In this document: one piece after another, positions 1 to 7,914 of the stretch | Position numbering within the stretch: position 1 is the first letter of the stretch | Layout: every line of letters begins with the position of its first letter | Assembly: GCF_014203095.1 (NCBI RefSeq) | Contig: NZ_JACHIG010000001.1 | Location: forward strand, 1,116,001-1,180,000 | DNA from: Prosthecobacter vanneervenii | GTDB taxonomy: Bacteria > Verrucomicrobiota > Verrucomicrobiia > Verrucomicrobiales > Verrucomicrobiaceae | Reading direction: 5' to 3' | Length of the DNA: 64,000 nucleotides | Translations under genes and position numbers: made by a program | Notes under the pieces: model-generated | The model's input: only the letters and a program-made list of their open reading frames with translations | The model's database searches: none | What the model was told of the DNA's origin: nothing

Positions 1-625
1 GGACTTTGTGACCTTCAGCCAGGAAGTCTTCGGCGTGCACGATCTTGATCTGGTAATCGTGGGGATCGATGCCGATGCGGAATTTCATTTCCTTCACCTT
101 GCCGCCCTTCTGGTGCTTGTGGGCCTCCTTCTTGTGCTTCTCCTGGATGTACTTGTACTTCCCGTAGTTGACGATTTTGCACACGGGCGGATCGGCGTTC
201 GGCGCCACTTCAACAAGATCCAGACCACGCTCCTTGGCGATGCGGATGGCCTGCTGCGTGGGCAGGATGCCGAGCTGGTGGTGCCCGTCCTCCTCGACGA
301 CGCGGACCTTGGGCGCACGGATGCGCTCATTCACGCGGGTCTGATCGACGAAACGCCCATTGTTCGGGCGGTCGCGGCCGCCGGGGCGATTGCCACCGCC
401 ACCGGGGCGGAAGCCGCCGCCGGCACCTCCCTGATAACCACCTGGACGTGGCGGGGGGCCTGCGGGACGTGGAGCACCGCCCATGGCAGGGCCTGTCGGA
501 CGCTGCACTGGATTGGACGGACCTGCCGGGCCTGTGGGCCGCTGTGGCGGGCCGCCTGTGCCCTGGCCTTGCTGGGGGCGCGGCGCAAAACTGCCGCCGC
601 TCAACTGCTGGAATGGATTGCTTAT
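1..625 (-). CDS. infC: Translation initiation factor IF-3 (3' end off the left edge), likely AUA start
   Basis: IF-3 binds the 30S subunit, prevents premature 50S joining and proofreads start-codon choice. The visible 208 codons contain the family signatures RVNERIRAPKVRVV, GLDLVEVAP, PPVCKIVNYGKYKY and FRIGIDPHDY; the C-terminal tail lies outside the window. Before the conserved NNGRFVDQTR there is an extension of about 85 residues rich in Gly, Pro, Arg and Gln, absent from E. coli IF-3. Start choice: an in-frame TAA at 631-629 closes the frame upstream. ATA at 625-623 lies five bases after a perfect GGAGGT (636-631). The next in-frame options, TTG at 604 and ATG at 484, lack such a site. 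Non-AUG starts on infC are known (AUU in E. coli) and support autoregulation, so AUA is the best reading. Family certain; start inferred. Confidence 0.93.
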   Translation of the reverse strand, partial: MSNPFQQLSGGSFAPRPQQGQGTGGPPQRPTGPAGPSNPVQRPTGPAMGGAPRPAGPPPRPGGYQGGAGGGFRPGGGGNRPGGRDRPNNGRFVDQTRVNERIRAPKVRVVEEDGHHQLGILPTQQAIRIAKERGLDLVEVAPNADPPVCKIVNYGKYKYIQEKHKKEAHKHQKGGKVKEMKFRIGIDPHDYQIKIVHAEDFLAEGHKV

Positions 626-630
626 GGGTT

Positions 631-636
631 ACCTCC
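631..636 (-). promoter_or_regulatory. Strong Shine-Dalgarno (GGAGGT) that fixes the infC start
   Basis: GGAGGT on the minus strand is followed by five bases and then ATA. An in-frame TAA overlaps its last base, so translation in this frame must begin downstream, and the spacing is ideal for the ATA codon. Confidence 0.7.
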
Positions 637-942
637 GGGTGTGTTCAAGACTCCAAGCCACCATGTGACAGGCACTTGGAAATGGTTTTGGGAATGCCGC
701 GCTGAAACAAAAATCATATCAACGCAGACTCGATTCCGACATGCACGCGCCTTCTGCCACCTGATCATGCAGGGTGAGAGTGCGCGAAAAAGAAAAAATC
801 ATGCAGGGAAAATCGAAAGGAAAAAGGCACCTTCTGAAATATTGAAAGGCGCTGGCTGAGCCGTGTACCGGACTCAAACGCTGCATATAGGTAACGACTT
901 TCACGCAAATGAGCAAGCCGATTTATTTAGTCCCAACATTTC
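637..942. other. Intergenic stretch upstream of infC
   Basis: About 300 bases without a supported gene. It is A/T-richer than its flanks and must hold the infC promoter. A possible -10 (TATGAT, minus strand, near 714-719) is visible, but no convincing -35. No tRNA or riboswitch-like structure was recognised. Confidence 0.4.
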
Positions 943-1221
943 CTAGTGGTCTTTGCCACAGACACGGCACATGAACCGATTGGCGCGGTCCGGAATTTCG
1001 TAGCTCCTCCCGCCACAGAAAGGGCAGCGGACGGGAACGTAATTCCGCACAGCCCAGCGGGTGACGATGGCGGAGACCAGCGCACCTACCAGCATGGTCA
1101 CGAGCGGGGCCACGCGATGCTCCTCCAGCATTCTCCAGTTGAGAAAAACCAGACCGCAAAAGAGTGCGGCGGCTGCAACCGGACCAAAAAAGCTGAGGGC
1201 AAAATGACGCGTGGAGGTCAT
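943..1221 (-). CDS. Small membrane protein with a C-terminal zinc ribbon
   Basis: A 92-residue protein with two predicted membrane segments (about residues 10-28 and 37-57) followed by a short cytosolic-looking tail. The tail has two Cys pairs, CPFC and CRVC, about 18 residues apart, the spacing of a small zinc-ribbon or rubredoxin-like knuckle. It lies 27 bases downstream of the aroE stop on the same strand and may be co-transcribed with aroE. I do not recognise a named family. The hydrophobic pattern and the Cys pairs are seen directly; metal binding is inferred. Confidence 0.6.
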   Translation of the reverse strand: MTSTRHFALSFFGPVAAAALFCGLVFLNWRMLEEHRVAPLVTMLVGALVSAIVTRWAVRNYVPVRCPFCGGRSYEIPDRANRFMCRVCGKDH

Positions 1222-1248
1222 GCAGTGAGTATGTACTCAGGCACTCTT

Positions 1249-2133
1249 TCATGCCTTCCCAGCATTCTGCAAGCCCTGACGCATGACTTCCAGCGGTGCA
1301 GGACGGCCGAACCAGTGCTCAAACGAGATCGCCCCCTGGTGCAGCAGCAGGGAGAGCCCGTCCACGGTGCGGGCACCGGCGCGGCGCGCATCGGCCAGCA
1401 GCGGAGTCTCTCCATCCGCACGGTAAACCATGTCGAACACAAGATGGCTCGAGAGGAGCGCATCGGCAGGCATGAGCTTATCATCGCCAGGCTTCATGCC
1501 TAATGAAGTAGCGTTCACAATGAGGTCTGTTTTTGTCATGGCAGTCCTCAGTACATCGTTCTGCCAGGGCAGAACGGCCGTTTCCGCTTTTGTGCCGAGC
1601 TGGAAAATTTCAGCGGCCACGGCCTCGGCTTTTGCTTGGGAGCGGTTCACCAGCGTGAGCTGGCGGCAGCCGCTGAGCGCGCTCTGCACCGCCACGGCGC
1701 GCCCGGCACCACCACCAGCACCGATGATGAGCACGCGCAGATCCTGGATGTCGGCACCCAGGGCCTCCTTCACACTGCGCAAAAATCCGGGGCCGTCGCT
1801 GTTGTAGCCGTGCAGCTTGCCATCTCGAATGGCCAGCGTGTTCACCGCACCGAGCTGGCGGGCCAGAGGATCGAGCACGTCCACGGCGTCCAGTGCTTCA
1901 AACTTGTGTGGGATGGTGATGTTCACGCCGAGAAAACCGCAGTCGGCAAACTGGCGGAAAGCCTGCGCCACGCTGCCCACGGGCACCTGCACACGGATGT
2001 ACTGCGCGTCGATGCCGCAGGCCTGCAGCGCCGGATTGTGCATCTGCGGACTGCGCGAGTGGCCGATGGGGTCGCCAATGACCGCCAGGCGTGCCGGCGG
2101 CGTGTAGCGCCCGGCCACCGCGTTCCAGTTCAT
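1249..2133 (-). CDS. aroE: Shikimate dehydrogenase
   Basis: Catalyses NADPH-dependent reduction of 3-dehydroshikimate to shikimate in chorismate synthesis. The N-terminal substrate domain has GDPIGHSRSPQMHN and NITIPHK with the catalytic Lys; the nucleotide-binding domain has the glycine-rich loop GAGGGAGRAV and a following NRSQAKAE, where the Arg suits NADP(H). The C-terminal GLSLLLHQGAISFEHW is the usual end of AroE. I start at the ATG at 2133 (294 aa), just before NWNAVAGRYTPPARLAVIGDP; an upstream ATG at 2187 would add 18 residues not typical of the family. It stands alone among shikimate genes here. The gene 5' of it (ThuA) is divergent. Confidence 0.95.
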   Translation of the reverse strand: MNWNAVAGRYTPPARLAVIGDPIGHSRSPQMHNPALQACGIDAQYIRVQVPVGSVAQAFRQFADCGFLGVNITIPHKFEALDAVDVLDPLARQLGAVNTLAIRDGKLHGYNSDGPGFLRSVKEALGADIQDLRVLIIGAGGGAGRAVAVQSALSGCRQLTLVNRSQAKAEAVAAEIFQLGTKAETAVLPWQNDVLRTAMTKTDLIVNATSLGMKPGDDKLMPADALLSSHLVFDMVYRADGETPLLADARRAGARTVDGLSLLLHQGAISFEHWFGRPAPLEVMRQGLQNAGKA

Positions 2134-2289
2134 CAATTCATCGAATGGTAAAAAATCTCCCACGCCGCAGACATGGCGTGGAACCACGGGCTGTCAAAGC
2201 TGCCCGCAATTTTCCCGCTCGACATCCCGTTCCATCCGCGCTGCAATCAGCGGCTCTCGTTTTTTCTCCCAACCTCATCCATCCCAGCC

Positions 2290-3153
2290 ATGCGCCTTAC
2301 CCTTCCCCTGATCGCCCTCGCCGGCACTGCGGCCCTGTTTCTTGCCCAGGCCGCCGACTCCACCGTGAAACCGCTGCGCGTGCTCATCGTGGCCGGTGGC
2401 TGCTGCCATGAGTATGACAAGCAGCACCTGGTGCTGAAGGAGGGCATCGAAAGCCGCCTGAACGCCGTGGTGGACGTGGCCTACAATCCGGACAAGACCA
2501 CCAAGGCCACCTTTGAAATCTACAAGGCCAAGGACTGGGCCAAGGACTTTGACGTGATCGTGCACGATGAGTGCAGCGCCGACGTGACCGACCCCGCCTA
2601 CGTGGGCGCCATCCTCGATGCTCACAAGGCTGGCAAGCCCGCTGTGAATCTGCACTGCGCCATGCACAGCTACCGCTGGGGCAACTTCCGCGAGCCCGTG
2701 AAGGCTGGCGCAGACAATGCAGGCTGGTATGAAATGCTGGGACTGCAGTCCACCGGCCACGGCCCGCAGGAGCCCATCGCCATCACCTTCTCCGACAAAA
2801 ACCACCCCATCACCAAAGGGCTGGAAGACTGGAAGACCATCAAGGAGGAGCTGTATAACAATGTGCAGATCCTCACCGGCAAGGCGCTGGCCACCGGCCT
2901 GCAGATCCAGCCGCCCAAGGCCAAGAAAGGCGAAACCCTGCCTCCAGATGCCAAGCCCACCGAAGCCACCAGCGTCGTGGCCTGGACCAATGAGTACGGC
3001 CCGAACAAGACCAAGATCTTCAGCACCACCATCGGCCACAACACCGCCACCGTCAGCGACGCCCGCTACCTCGACCTCATCACCCGCGCCATCCTCTGGA
3101 CCACCGGCCACATCGATGAAAACGGCAAGGCGCTGCCAGGGTATGGGAAGTAA
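2290..3153 (+). CDS. Exported ThuA-domain protein
   Basis: A 287-residue protein with a signal peptide (MRLTLPLIALAGTAALFLAQA) and a ThuA-like domain (trehalose-utilisation family, glutamine-amidotransferase-like fold). Visible features are VLIVAGGCCHEYDKQH near residue 30 and LHCAMHSYRWG near 120. ThuA domains are abundant in Planctomycetes and Verrucomicrobia, often as secreted proteins beside PVC-type cytochromes, as here. The ATG at 2290 is chosen because the signal peptide begins there; the open frame extends upstream to 2173 but reads non-signal sequence. A rho-independent terminator follows at 3203. Substrate unknown. Confidence 0.85.
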   Translation: MRLTLPLIALAGTAALFLAQAADSTVKPLRVLIVAGGCCHEYDKQHLVLKEGIESRLNAVVDVAYNPDKTTKATFEIYKAKDWAKDFDVIVHDECSADVTDPAYVGAILDAHKAGKPAVNLHCAMHSYRWGNFREPVKAGADNAGWYEMLGLQSTGHGPQEPIAITFSDKNHPITKGLEDWKTIKEELYNNVQILTGKALATGLQIQPPKAKKGETLPPDAKPTEATSVVAWTNEYGPNKTKIFSTTIGHNTATVSDARYLDLITRAILWTTGHIDENGKALPGYGK

Positions 3154-3202
3154 GATGCCAGACGCACGTCACGCAGCCGCGTGATCCCCTTCCCTTTTTG
3201 CC

Positions 3203-3242
3203 AATGCCCGGTGGTGCTCCCGCCGGGCATTTTGCTTTCTAT
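3203..3242 (+). terminator. Rho-independent terminator after the ThuA gene
   Basis: ATGCCCGG pairs with CCGGGCAT (stem 3204-3238) with a GC-rich loop, followed by TTTGCTTT. It lies 50 bases after the ThuA stop codon. Confidence 0.7.
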
Positions 3243-3402
3243 GCCATGCCTGCCGTTTCCAGCCTGCCAGTGAAGGCCGTCTGCATTCAGCCATGCGCTT
3301 GATGCCTCGAATTGACACCAGCGTCCGATTCCACCCAAAAGTTGTCCGCACATCAGACTGGTCATGAGGCGTTGTTTCGGGTGAAAATCCGACTCACCGA
3401 CC

Positions 3403-6180
3403 ATGAAAGCCATCCTGCTTGTATTTGCCGCCGCCGTTTTAGCCCATGCCGCCCCCGCCGGACCTGTGCGTGTGCTGTATCTGGACACCGAAGGAAAAGA
3501 GCAGTCCGCCGTGGGACCGCTGCATGAGGCCATGCGCGATCTCGGGCGTGACGCCATCTGGTTTGACTACGCCAAAGAAGACCTGACCGCCGGTGACTAT
3601 GACCTGGTGGTGAAACCAGGCAGCGATCTGAGCAAAGACGCGATCCTTTCCAAGCTGAGCGCGGAGCGCAAAGCCAGCTACGAGGCCTTTCTGAAACAGC
3701 GCGCCCCCGAGGAGCGCAAGAAGCACCCGCAGGTGGCCAACTACGAAAAGCGCCCCGAGCCGCTGACGCTGCAGCTGCCGATGAGCGTGAAGGCCAGCAT
3801 GGAGCGCACCCAGGTGCCGGCAGATTGCGAGCTGAAGCTCTTTGCCAGCGAGCCGGACATCGCCAAGCCCATCGCCTTCGCATGGGATGAGCGCGGCCGC
3901 TGCTGGGTGGTGGAGACACGCGACTACCCGCATGGCGTGACGGACAGGGGCGAAGGCCAGGACACCATCAAGATCTGCGAAGACACCGATGGCGATGGCA
4001 AGGCGGACAAGTTCACCGTCTTTGCCGACAAGCTCAATCTGCCCACGGGCATCGTTTTCGCCCGCAAAGGCATCATCGTCAGCCAGCCGCCGAAGTTCAT
4101 CTACCTTGAAGACACCAACGGCGATGACAAAGCCGATGTGCGGGAAACAGTGATCGACTGCTGGGGCATCCGCGACACCCATGCGCAGGCCAGCAATCTG
4201 CACTACGGCTACGACAACTGGCTGTACGGCTGCGTGGGCTACAGTGGCATCGAAGGCTACGTGGGCGGCAAGAAGCACCAGTTTGCCATGGGCACTTACC
4301 GCTTCAAGGCAGACGGCAGCGCCATCGAATTCCTGCACCAGTTCACCAACAACTCCTGGGCTCACAGCATGAACGCTGCGGGCGACCAGTTTGGCGGCAC
4401 GGCCAATGGCGCACCCATCTTCTTCGGCGGCATCCCGGCCACGGCCTACCCTGAAAACACACGCGGCATGACGGCCAAGAAGATCAATGTGGTGGAGATG
4501 TGCCACACCATCACGCCGAATTTCCGCCAGGTGGATGTCTTTGGCGGCTACACCGCAGCAGCCGGCAGCAATTTCATCTACAGCAATAACCTGCCCAAGC
4601 GCTTTCAGGGCAAGGCCATGGTGTGCGAACCGACGATGAAGGTGGTGTCCGTCTTTGACGTGCAGCCGGATGGCGCAGGCTGGAAGGCGCTCGACTTCAT
4701 GAACATCTACGCCAGCAGCGACGAATGGAACAGCCCCGTGCACGCCGAGGTGGGCCCCGATGGCGCGGTGTGGGTGGCCGATTTCCAAAACTTCATCATC
4801 CAGCACAATCCCACGCCGAGCATGGAGCGCGGCGGCTTTGTGGCCACCACGGGCAAAGGCGGCGCGCATGAAAATGACCTGCGCGACCACAGCCGCGGCC
4901 GCATCTACCGCATCGTGGCCAAGGGCACGAATCCGAAGGCCGAGAAGCCTGCCCTCACCGCCAGCACGCAATACGCCCGCCTGGAAGCCCAGCGTGAGAA
5001 GGTGGAAAGCGGCAGCGCCGATGCCAGCCTGCAAAAGACCGTGCTGGATGCAGACACCACGGCAGCCATCCACGCTCTCTGGACCCTGCAGGGCCTCGGC
5101 CAGCTCGATGAGGCCACGCACAAGGCCGCGCTGCTGAGCAAGGACGCCGGTCTGCGCCGCAATGCCATCCGTGCGCTGGGCAGCGATGCCAAGGCGCAGT
5201 CGCTGCTCTTTGGCGCAGGCGTCATCAGCGATCCCGATCTGCACACACGCCTCGCAGCTTTTGTGAAGCTGTCCGACTTCCCCACCACGCCGGAGATCCA
5301 GACGCTGGTGAAAAAGCTGGCCTCTGATCCCGTGGTGAAAAACGACGAGTGGCTGGCCGAGGCCGCCAAGATGCTAGGCAAGAAACACCAGGCGCTGAAC
5401 TACAAGGAAGGCCCCAACCTGCTGCCCAACCCCGGCTTTGAAGAAGTGGTGGCCAATGCCAAAACACCCACCGGCTGGAAGCTGCGCAACTACGGCACGA
5501 AACCCGGCAACGCGGGCGCAGAGTGGAGCATCGTGACCGATGAGAAGATGGTGCACAGCGGCAAGAATGGCTTCCGAGTGATCACCCGCGATGAGGCAGA
5601 CACCAGCTTCTTTGCCGACGTGGCGCTGAAGCCCAACACGGAGTACAAGCTGAGCGCCTGGATCAAGACCCATGGCTTCCGTGGCAAGGCCAGCCTGAAT
5701 GACCACATCGGCCGCGCCGAGACGAGCACGCTCAAGCGCACGCAGGACTGGACGGAGGTGGAGGTGACCTTCAACAGCAAGACCCGCGACAAGGCCAGCA
5801 TCAACCTCCTGCACGTGGGCAAAGGCGACACCTACTTTGATGATGTGAAGCTGGTGGAGATGATCCCCGAGGCGGAGGATGATGAGTCCAAGCTTGTCGG
5901 CGATGTGAAGCGCGGCGAAAAGATCTTCTGGGAGCACCCTGTGGCCGCCTGCAAAAACTGCCACATGCTCAAAGGCCAGGGCAGCACCGTGGGCCCCGCG
6001 CTGGATGGCATCGCAGGCAGAAAGGATGCAGCCTACATTCTGGAAAGCCTCGTCAATCCGAATGCCAAGCTGGCCGAAGGCTACACCGCCACGCCGATCT
6101 CCCCCATGCCACCGATGAACCTCATCCTGAAGCCGCAGGAGTTTGCGGATGTGAAGGCCTTCATCATGAGCCTGAAGTAA
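3403..6180 (+). CDS. PVC-type membrane-bound dehydrogenase with CBM-like and cytochrome c domains
   Basis: A 925-residue exported protein (signal peptide MKAILLVFAAAVLAHA). Order: a short ThuA-like N-terminal region (VRVLYLDTEGKE...DYDLVVKPGSDL); a beta-propeller dehydrogenase domain typical of the PVC family (about 130-500), with WVVETRDYPHG and many Asp-rich DTNGD turns; helical HEAT-like repeats (about 540-660); a jelly-roll carbohydrate-binding-like module (about 672-820, LPNPGFEEV...TYFDDVKLVEM); and a C-terminal cytochrome c domain with the heme motif CKNCH and distal Met in PMPPMN. It likely passes electrons from oxidation of a sugar-type substrate in the periplasm; the substrate is not known. 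The esterase gene follows by 6 bases, so the two probably form one operon. Confidence 0.88.
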   Translation: MKAILLVFAAAVLAHAAPAGPVRVLYLDTEGKEQSAVGPLHEAMRDLGRDAIWFDYAKEDLTAGDYDLVVKPGSDLSKDAILSKLSAERKASYEAFLKQRAPEERKKHPQVANYEKRPEPLTLQLPMSVKASMERTQVPADCELKLFASEPDIAKPIAFAWDERGRCWVVETRDYPHGVTDRGEGQDTIKICEDTDGDGKADKFTVFADKLNLPTGIVFARKGIIVSQPPKFIYLEDTNGDDKADVRETVIDCWGIRDTHAQASNLHYGYDNWLYGCVGYSGIEGYVGGKKHQFAMGTYRFKADGSAIEFLHQFTNNSWAHSMNAAGDQFGGTANGAPIFFGGIPATAYPENTRGMTAKKINVVEMCHTITPNFRQVDVFGGYTAAAGSNFIYSNNLPKRFQGKAMVCEPTMKVVSVFDVQPDGAGWKALDFMNIYASSDEWNSPVHAEVGPDGAVWVADFQNFIIQHNPTPSMERGGFVATTGKGGAHENDLRDHSRGRIYRIVAKGTNPKAEKPALTASTQYARLEAQREKVESGSADASLQKTVLDADTTAAIHALWTLQGLGQLDEATHKAALLSKDAGLRRNAIRALGSDAKAQSLLFGAGVISDPDLHTRLAAFVKLSDFPTTPEIQTLVKKLASDPVVKNDEWLAEAAKMLGKKHQALNYKEGPNLLPNPGFEEVVANAKTPTGWKLRNYGTKPGNAGAEWSIVTDEKMVHSGKNGFRVITRDEADTSFFADVALKPNTEYKLSAWIKTHGFRGKASLNDHIGRAETSTLKRTQDWTEVEVTFNSKTRDKASINLLHVGKGDTYFDDVKLVEMIPEAEDDESKLVGDVKRGEKIFWEHPVAACKNCHMLKGQGSTVGPALDGIAGRKDAAYILESLVNPNAKLAEGYTATPISPMPPMNLILKPQEFADVKAFIMSLK

Positions 6181-6186
6181 AACGCG

Positions 6187-7065
6187 ATGAAGCCCGCCGC
6201 CTGCGCCCTGCTGCTGATGCTGACGGCTCTGCCTGCGCAGGAGCCGCCCGGCCAGCCACGCAAGGCCTGGAGCCCCATCGTGCTGCAAGAGGATGACAAG
6301 CCCGCCTTCCCTCCGCCACCCAGCGGCTGGGATGTGCGGCGGGACGGCATCCCCCACGGCAGGCTGACGATGATCGAGTATGATTCGAAGACCGTGGGCA
6401 CACGGCGGCACATGAATGTGTACACCCCGCCGGGGTACACGCCGGAGAAAAAGCTGCCCGTTCTCTATCTGCTGCACGGCATCGGTGGCGATGAGACCGA
6501 GTGGCAGCGCTTTGCCCAGCCGGAGGTGCTGCTGGACAACCTCATCGCTGATGGCAAAGCAGTGCCCATGATTGTGGTGATGCCCAATGGCCGCGCGCAG
6601 AAAGACGACCACCCCAAGGGCGATGTCTTCAAGCATGCGCCTGCGTTTTCTGTCTTTGAAAAGGATCTGCTGCAAGATGTGATCCCCGCCATCGAGGCAC
6701 GCTACGCCGTGCTGGCCGACCGCGAGCACCGTGCTCTGGCGGGCCTCTCGATGGGTGGCGGCCAGTCGCTCAACTTTGGTCTTGGCCATCCCGAACTCTT
6801 CGCCTGGGTGGGCGGTTTTTCCTCCGCTCCCAACACGCGTAAATCAGCCGACCTCATGCCAGATGCCACCGCGGCAAAACACCTGCGCCTCCTCTGGCTC
6901 TCCTGCGGCAGCAGGGACGGCCTCATCCACATCAGCCAGGATTTTCACTCATGGCTGAAGACCCAAGGCGTGCCCCATGTGTGGCACGTGACCGACCACG
7001 CCCATGATGCCTCGGAGTGGAAGCAGGTGCTGTATTACTTCCTGCAGCAGTTGAGGTTCGGGTAA
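6187..7065 (+). CDS. Secreted esterase of the enterochelin-esterase/feruloyl-esterase type
   Basis: A 292-residue alpha/beta hydrolase with a signal peptide (MKPAACALLLMLTALPAQ). The strand-loop LYLLHGIGGDETEW, the nucleophile elbow GLSMGGG (Ser near residue 192) and the catalytic His near the end (TDHAHDASEW) match the esterase D/XynZ group. Such enzymes remove feruloyl, acetyl or similar acyl groups from polysaccharides. It begins 6 bases after the cytochrome gene, suggesting co-expression, and the CBM-like module in that neighbour also points to carbohydrate processing. Substrate is inferred only from family and context. Confidence 0.85.
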   Translation: MKPAACALLLMLTALPAQEPPGQPRKAWSPIVLQEDDKPAFPPPPSGWDVRRDGIPHGRLTMIEYDSKTVGTRRHMNVYTPPGYTPEKKLPVLYLLHGIGGDETEWQRFAQPEVLLDNLIADGKAVPMIVVMPNGRAQKDDHPKGDVFKHAPAFSVFEKDLLQDVIPAIEARYAVLADREHRALAGLSMGGGQSLNFGLGHPELFAWVGGFSSAPNTRKSADLMPDATAAKHLRLLWLSCGSRDGLIHISQDFHSWLKTQGVPHVWHVTDHAHDASEWKQVLYYFLQQLRFG

Positions 7066-7128
7066 AGGAAGTGATGGGCGGTAACCGGGGCAACTAACTG
7101 CACACGGAAAGAATATCCCCCATTGTGG

Positions 7129-7320
7129 TTACGGTTTCTTTTTGCCATAGATGGCGGCATCCTCGCGCAGAATCAGCGAGTTCCCCGCCGCCAGTTTGAT
7201 CTCGCGAGCAGCGGCACGCATTTGCTCCACCATGCGCACCTTCTCAGGGTAAGGCAGCGCCATGAGCCGCTTTCGACGCTCACTCTTGCTTTCCAGAGAT
7301 GCTTGCATCAACGGGCTCAT
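7129..7320 (-). CDS. Small basic helical protein paired with a nucleotidyltransferase
   Basis: A 63-residue, Lys/Arg-rich, probably helical protein (ERRKRLMALPYPEKVRMVEQMR) with no recognised domain. Its ATG overlaps the stop of the upstream nucleotidyltransferase gene as ATGA, so the two are translationally coupled. The pair recalls MNT-type or AbiEii-type toxin-antitoxin pairs, but no HEPN or antitoxin signature is visible, and the order is nucleotidyltransferase first. The function is unknown; that it is real rests on the coupling and reasonable codon use. Confidence 0.6.
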   Translation of the reverse strand: MSPLMQASLESKSERRKRLMALPYPEKVRMVEQMRAAAREIKLAAGNSLILREDAAIYGKKKP

Positions 7321-7829
7321 AAGGGATTCAGATAATTTTGTTCAAATCGTTTCCACGCGGTGAGCAGTCCATGTCGCTCTAAAATTTCACGCAGTTTTGC
7401 CTCGTTTGCCACCCGGCACTCCATAAAAGTCACCAGCCGGGCAAAATCCTTTCCCCGCCCGGTTTGAAGAGAAATCGCCATGAGATGCTCCGCAGTCATC
7501 ACATACGCTGGCACCCCCTCAAAGTCCACCTCGCGTGCCGCCTCGACAGCCTCACTCAACAATGCGGATTCAGCGGGTAAAAACTGTACTGGCCAGCCAC
7601 ACACCATCAGCGCATCTCCATCAGGCATGTGCCCTCGCACTTTCAGAAAGTCATAAATTGGCGACAAAGTTAATATCAGAGGCGCGCCTTCAAACAGGAC
7701 AAAGATATCGAGATCGTATGTGGAGATCGGTTCGAGGTAAAACGTTGCCCCCATCGCTCCGCCAATAGCCCATTTTCCGATGAGTCCAGCGGAACGCAGC
7801 AAATTGATCTCAGACAGAGTGTCTTTCAT
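7317..7829 (-). CDS. Nucleotidyltransferase-fold protein (AbiEii/MNT-like)
   Basis: A 170-residue protein with a minimal nucleotidyltransferase pattern: WAIGGAMGATFYLEP followed by YDLDIFVLF, resembling the GG...DxD active site of AbiEii/MNT proteins, and a later conserved region (FEGVPAYVMTAEHLMAISLQTGRGKDFARLVTF) typical of the predicted AbiEii group. These enzymes transfer nucleotides to tRNA or protein targets in toxin-antitoxin and phage-abortive systems. I start at ATG 7829; the upstream reading to 7880 is less typical. It is coupled to the 63-residue gene by an ATGA overlap. Base composition is lower in G+C than the flanking esterase and ilvD genes, suggesting acquisition. Confidence 0.72.
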   Translation of the reverse strand: MKDTLSEINLLRSAGLIGKWAIGGAMGATFYLEPISTYDLDIFVLFEGAPLILTLSPIYDFLKVRGHMPDGDALMVCGWPVQFLPAESALLSEAVEAAREVDFEGVPAYVMTAEHLMAISLQTGRGKDFARLVTFMECRVANEAKLREILERHGLLTAWKRFEQNYLNPL

Positions 7830-7914
7830 AGTGGTGGTGACTTTCCCAGATCCCACCGGGACGCATAGGGTGCAAACCACGGGTTTCCACTGGATTCATA
7901 TCTTTAGGCGGCAT

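Noticed and set aside
719-916. Minus-strand reading frame of 65 codons upstream of infC
   Set aside because: No family, no good ribosome-binding site and untypical composition; probably promoter and leader sequence.
3439-5244. 601-codon open frame antisense to the PVC-type cytochrome gene
   Set aside because: It mirrors a high-G+C gene; the sense strand has clear domains and the antisense protein is His/Ala/Gly-rich without any motif.
7066-7914. Direct repeats around the nucleotidyltransferase pair, as in the three cargo insertions
   Set aside because: I compared both flanks and saw only a 12-base chance match; no duplicated gene end.
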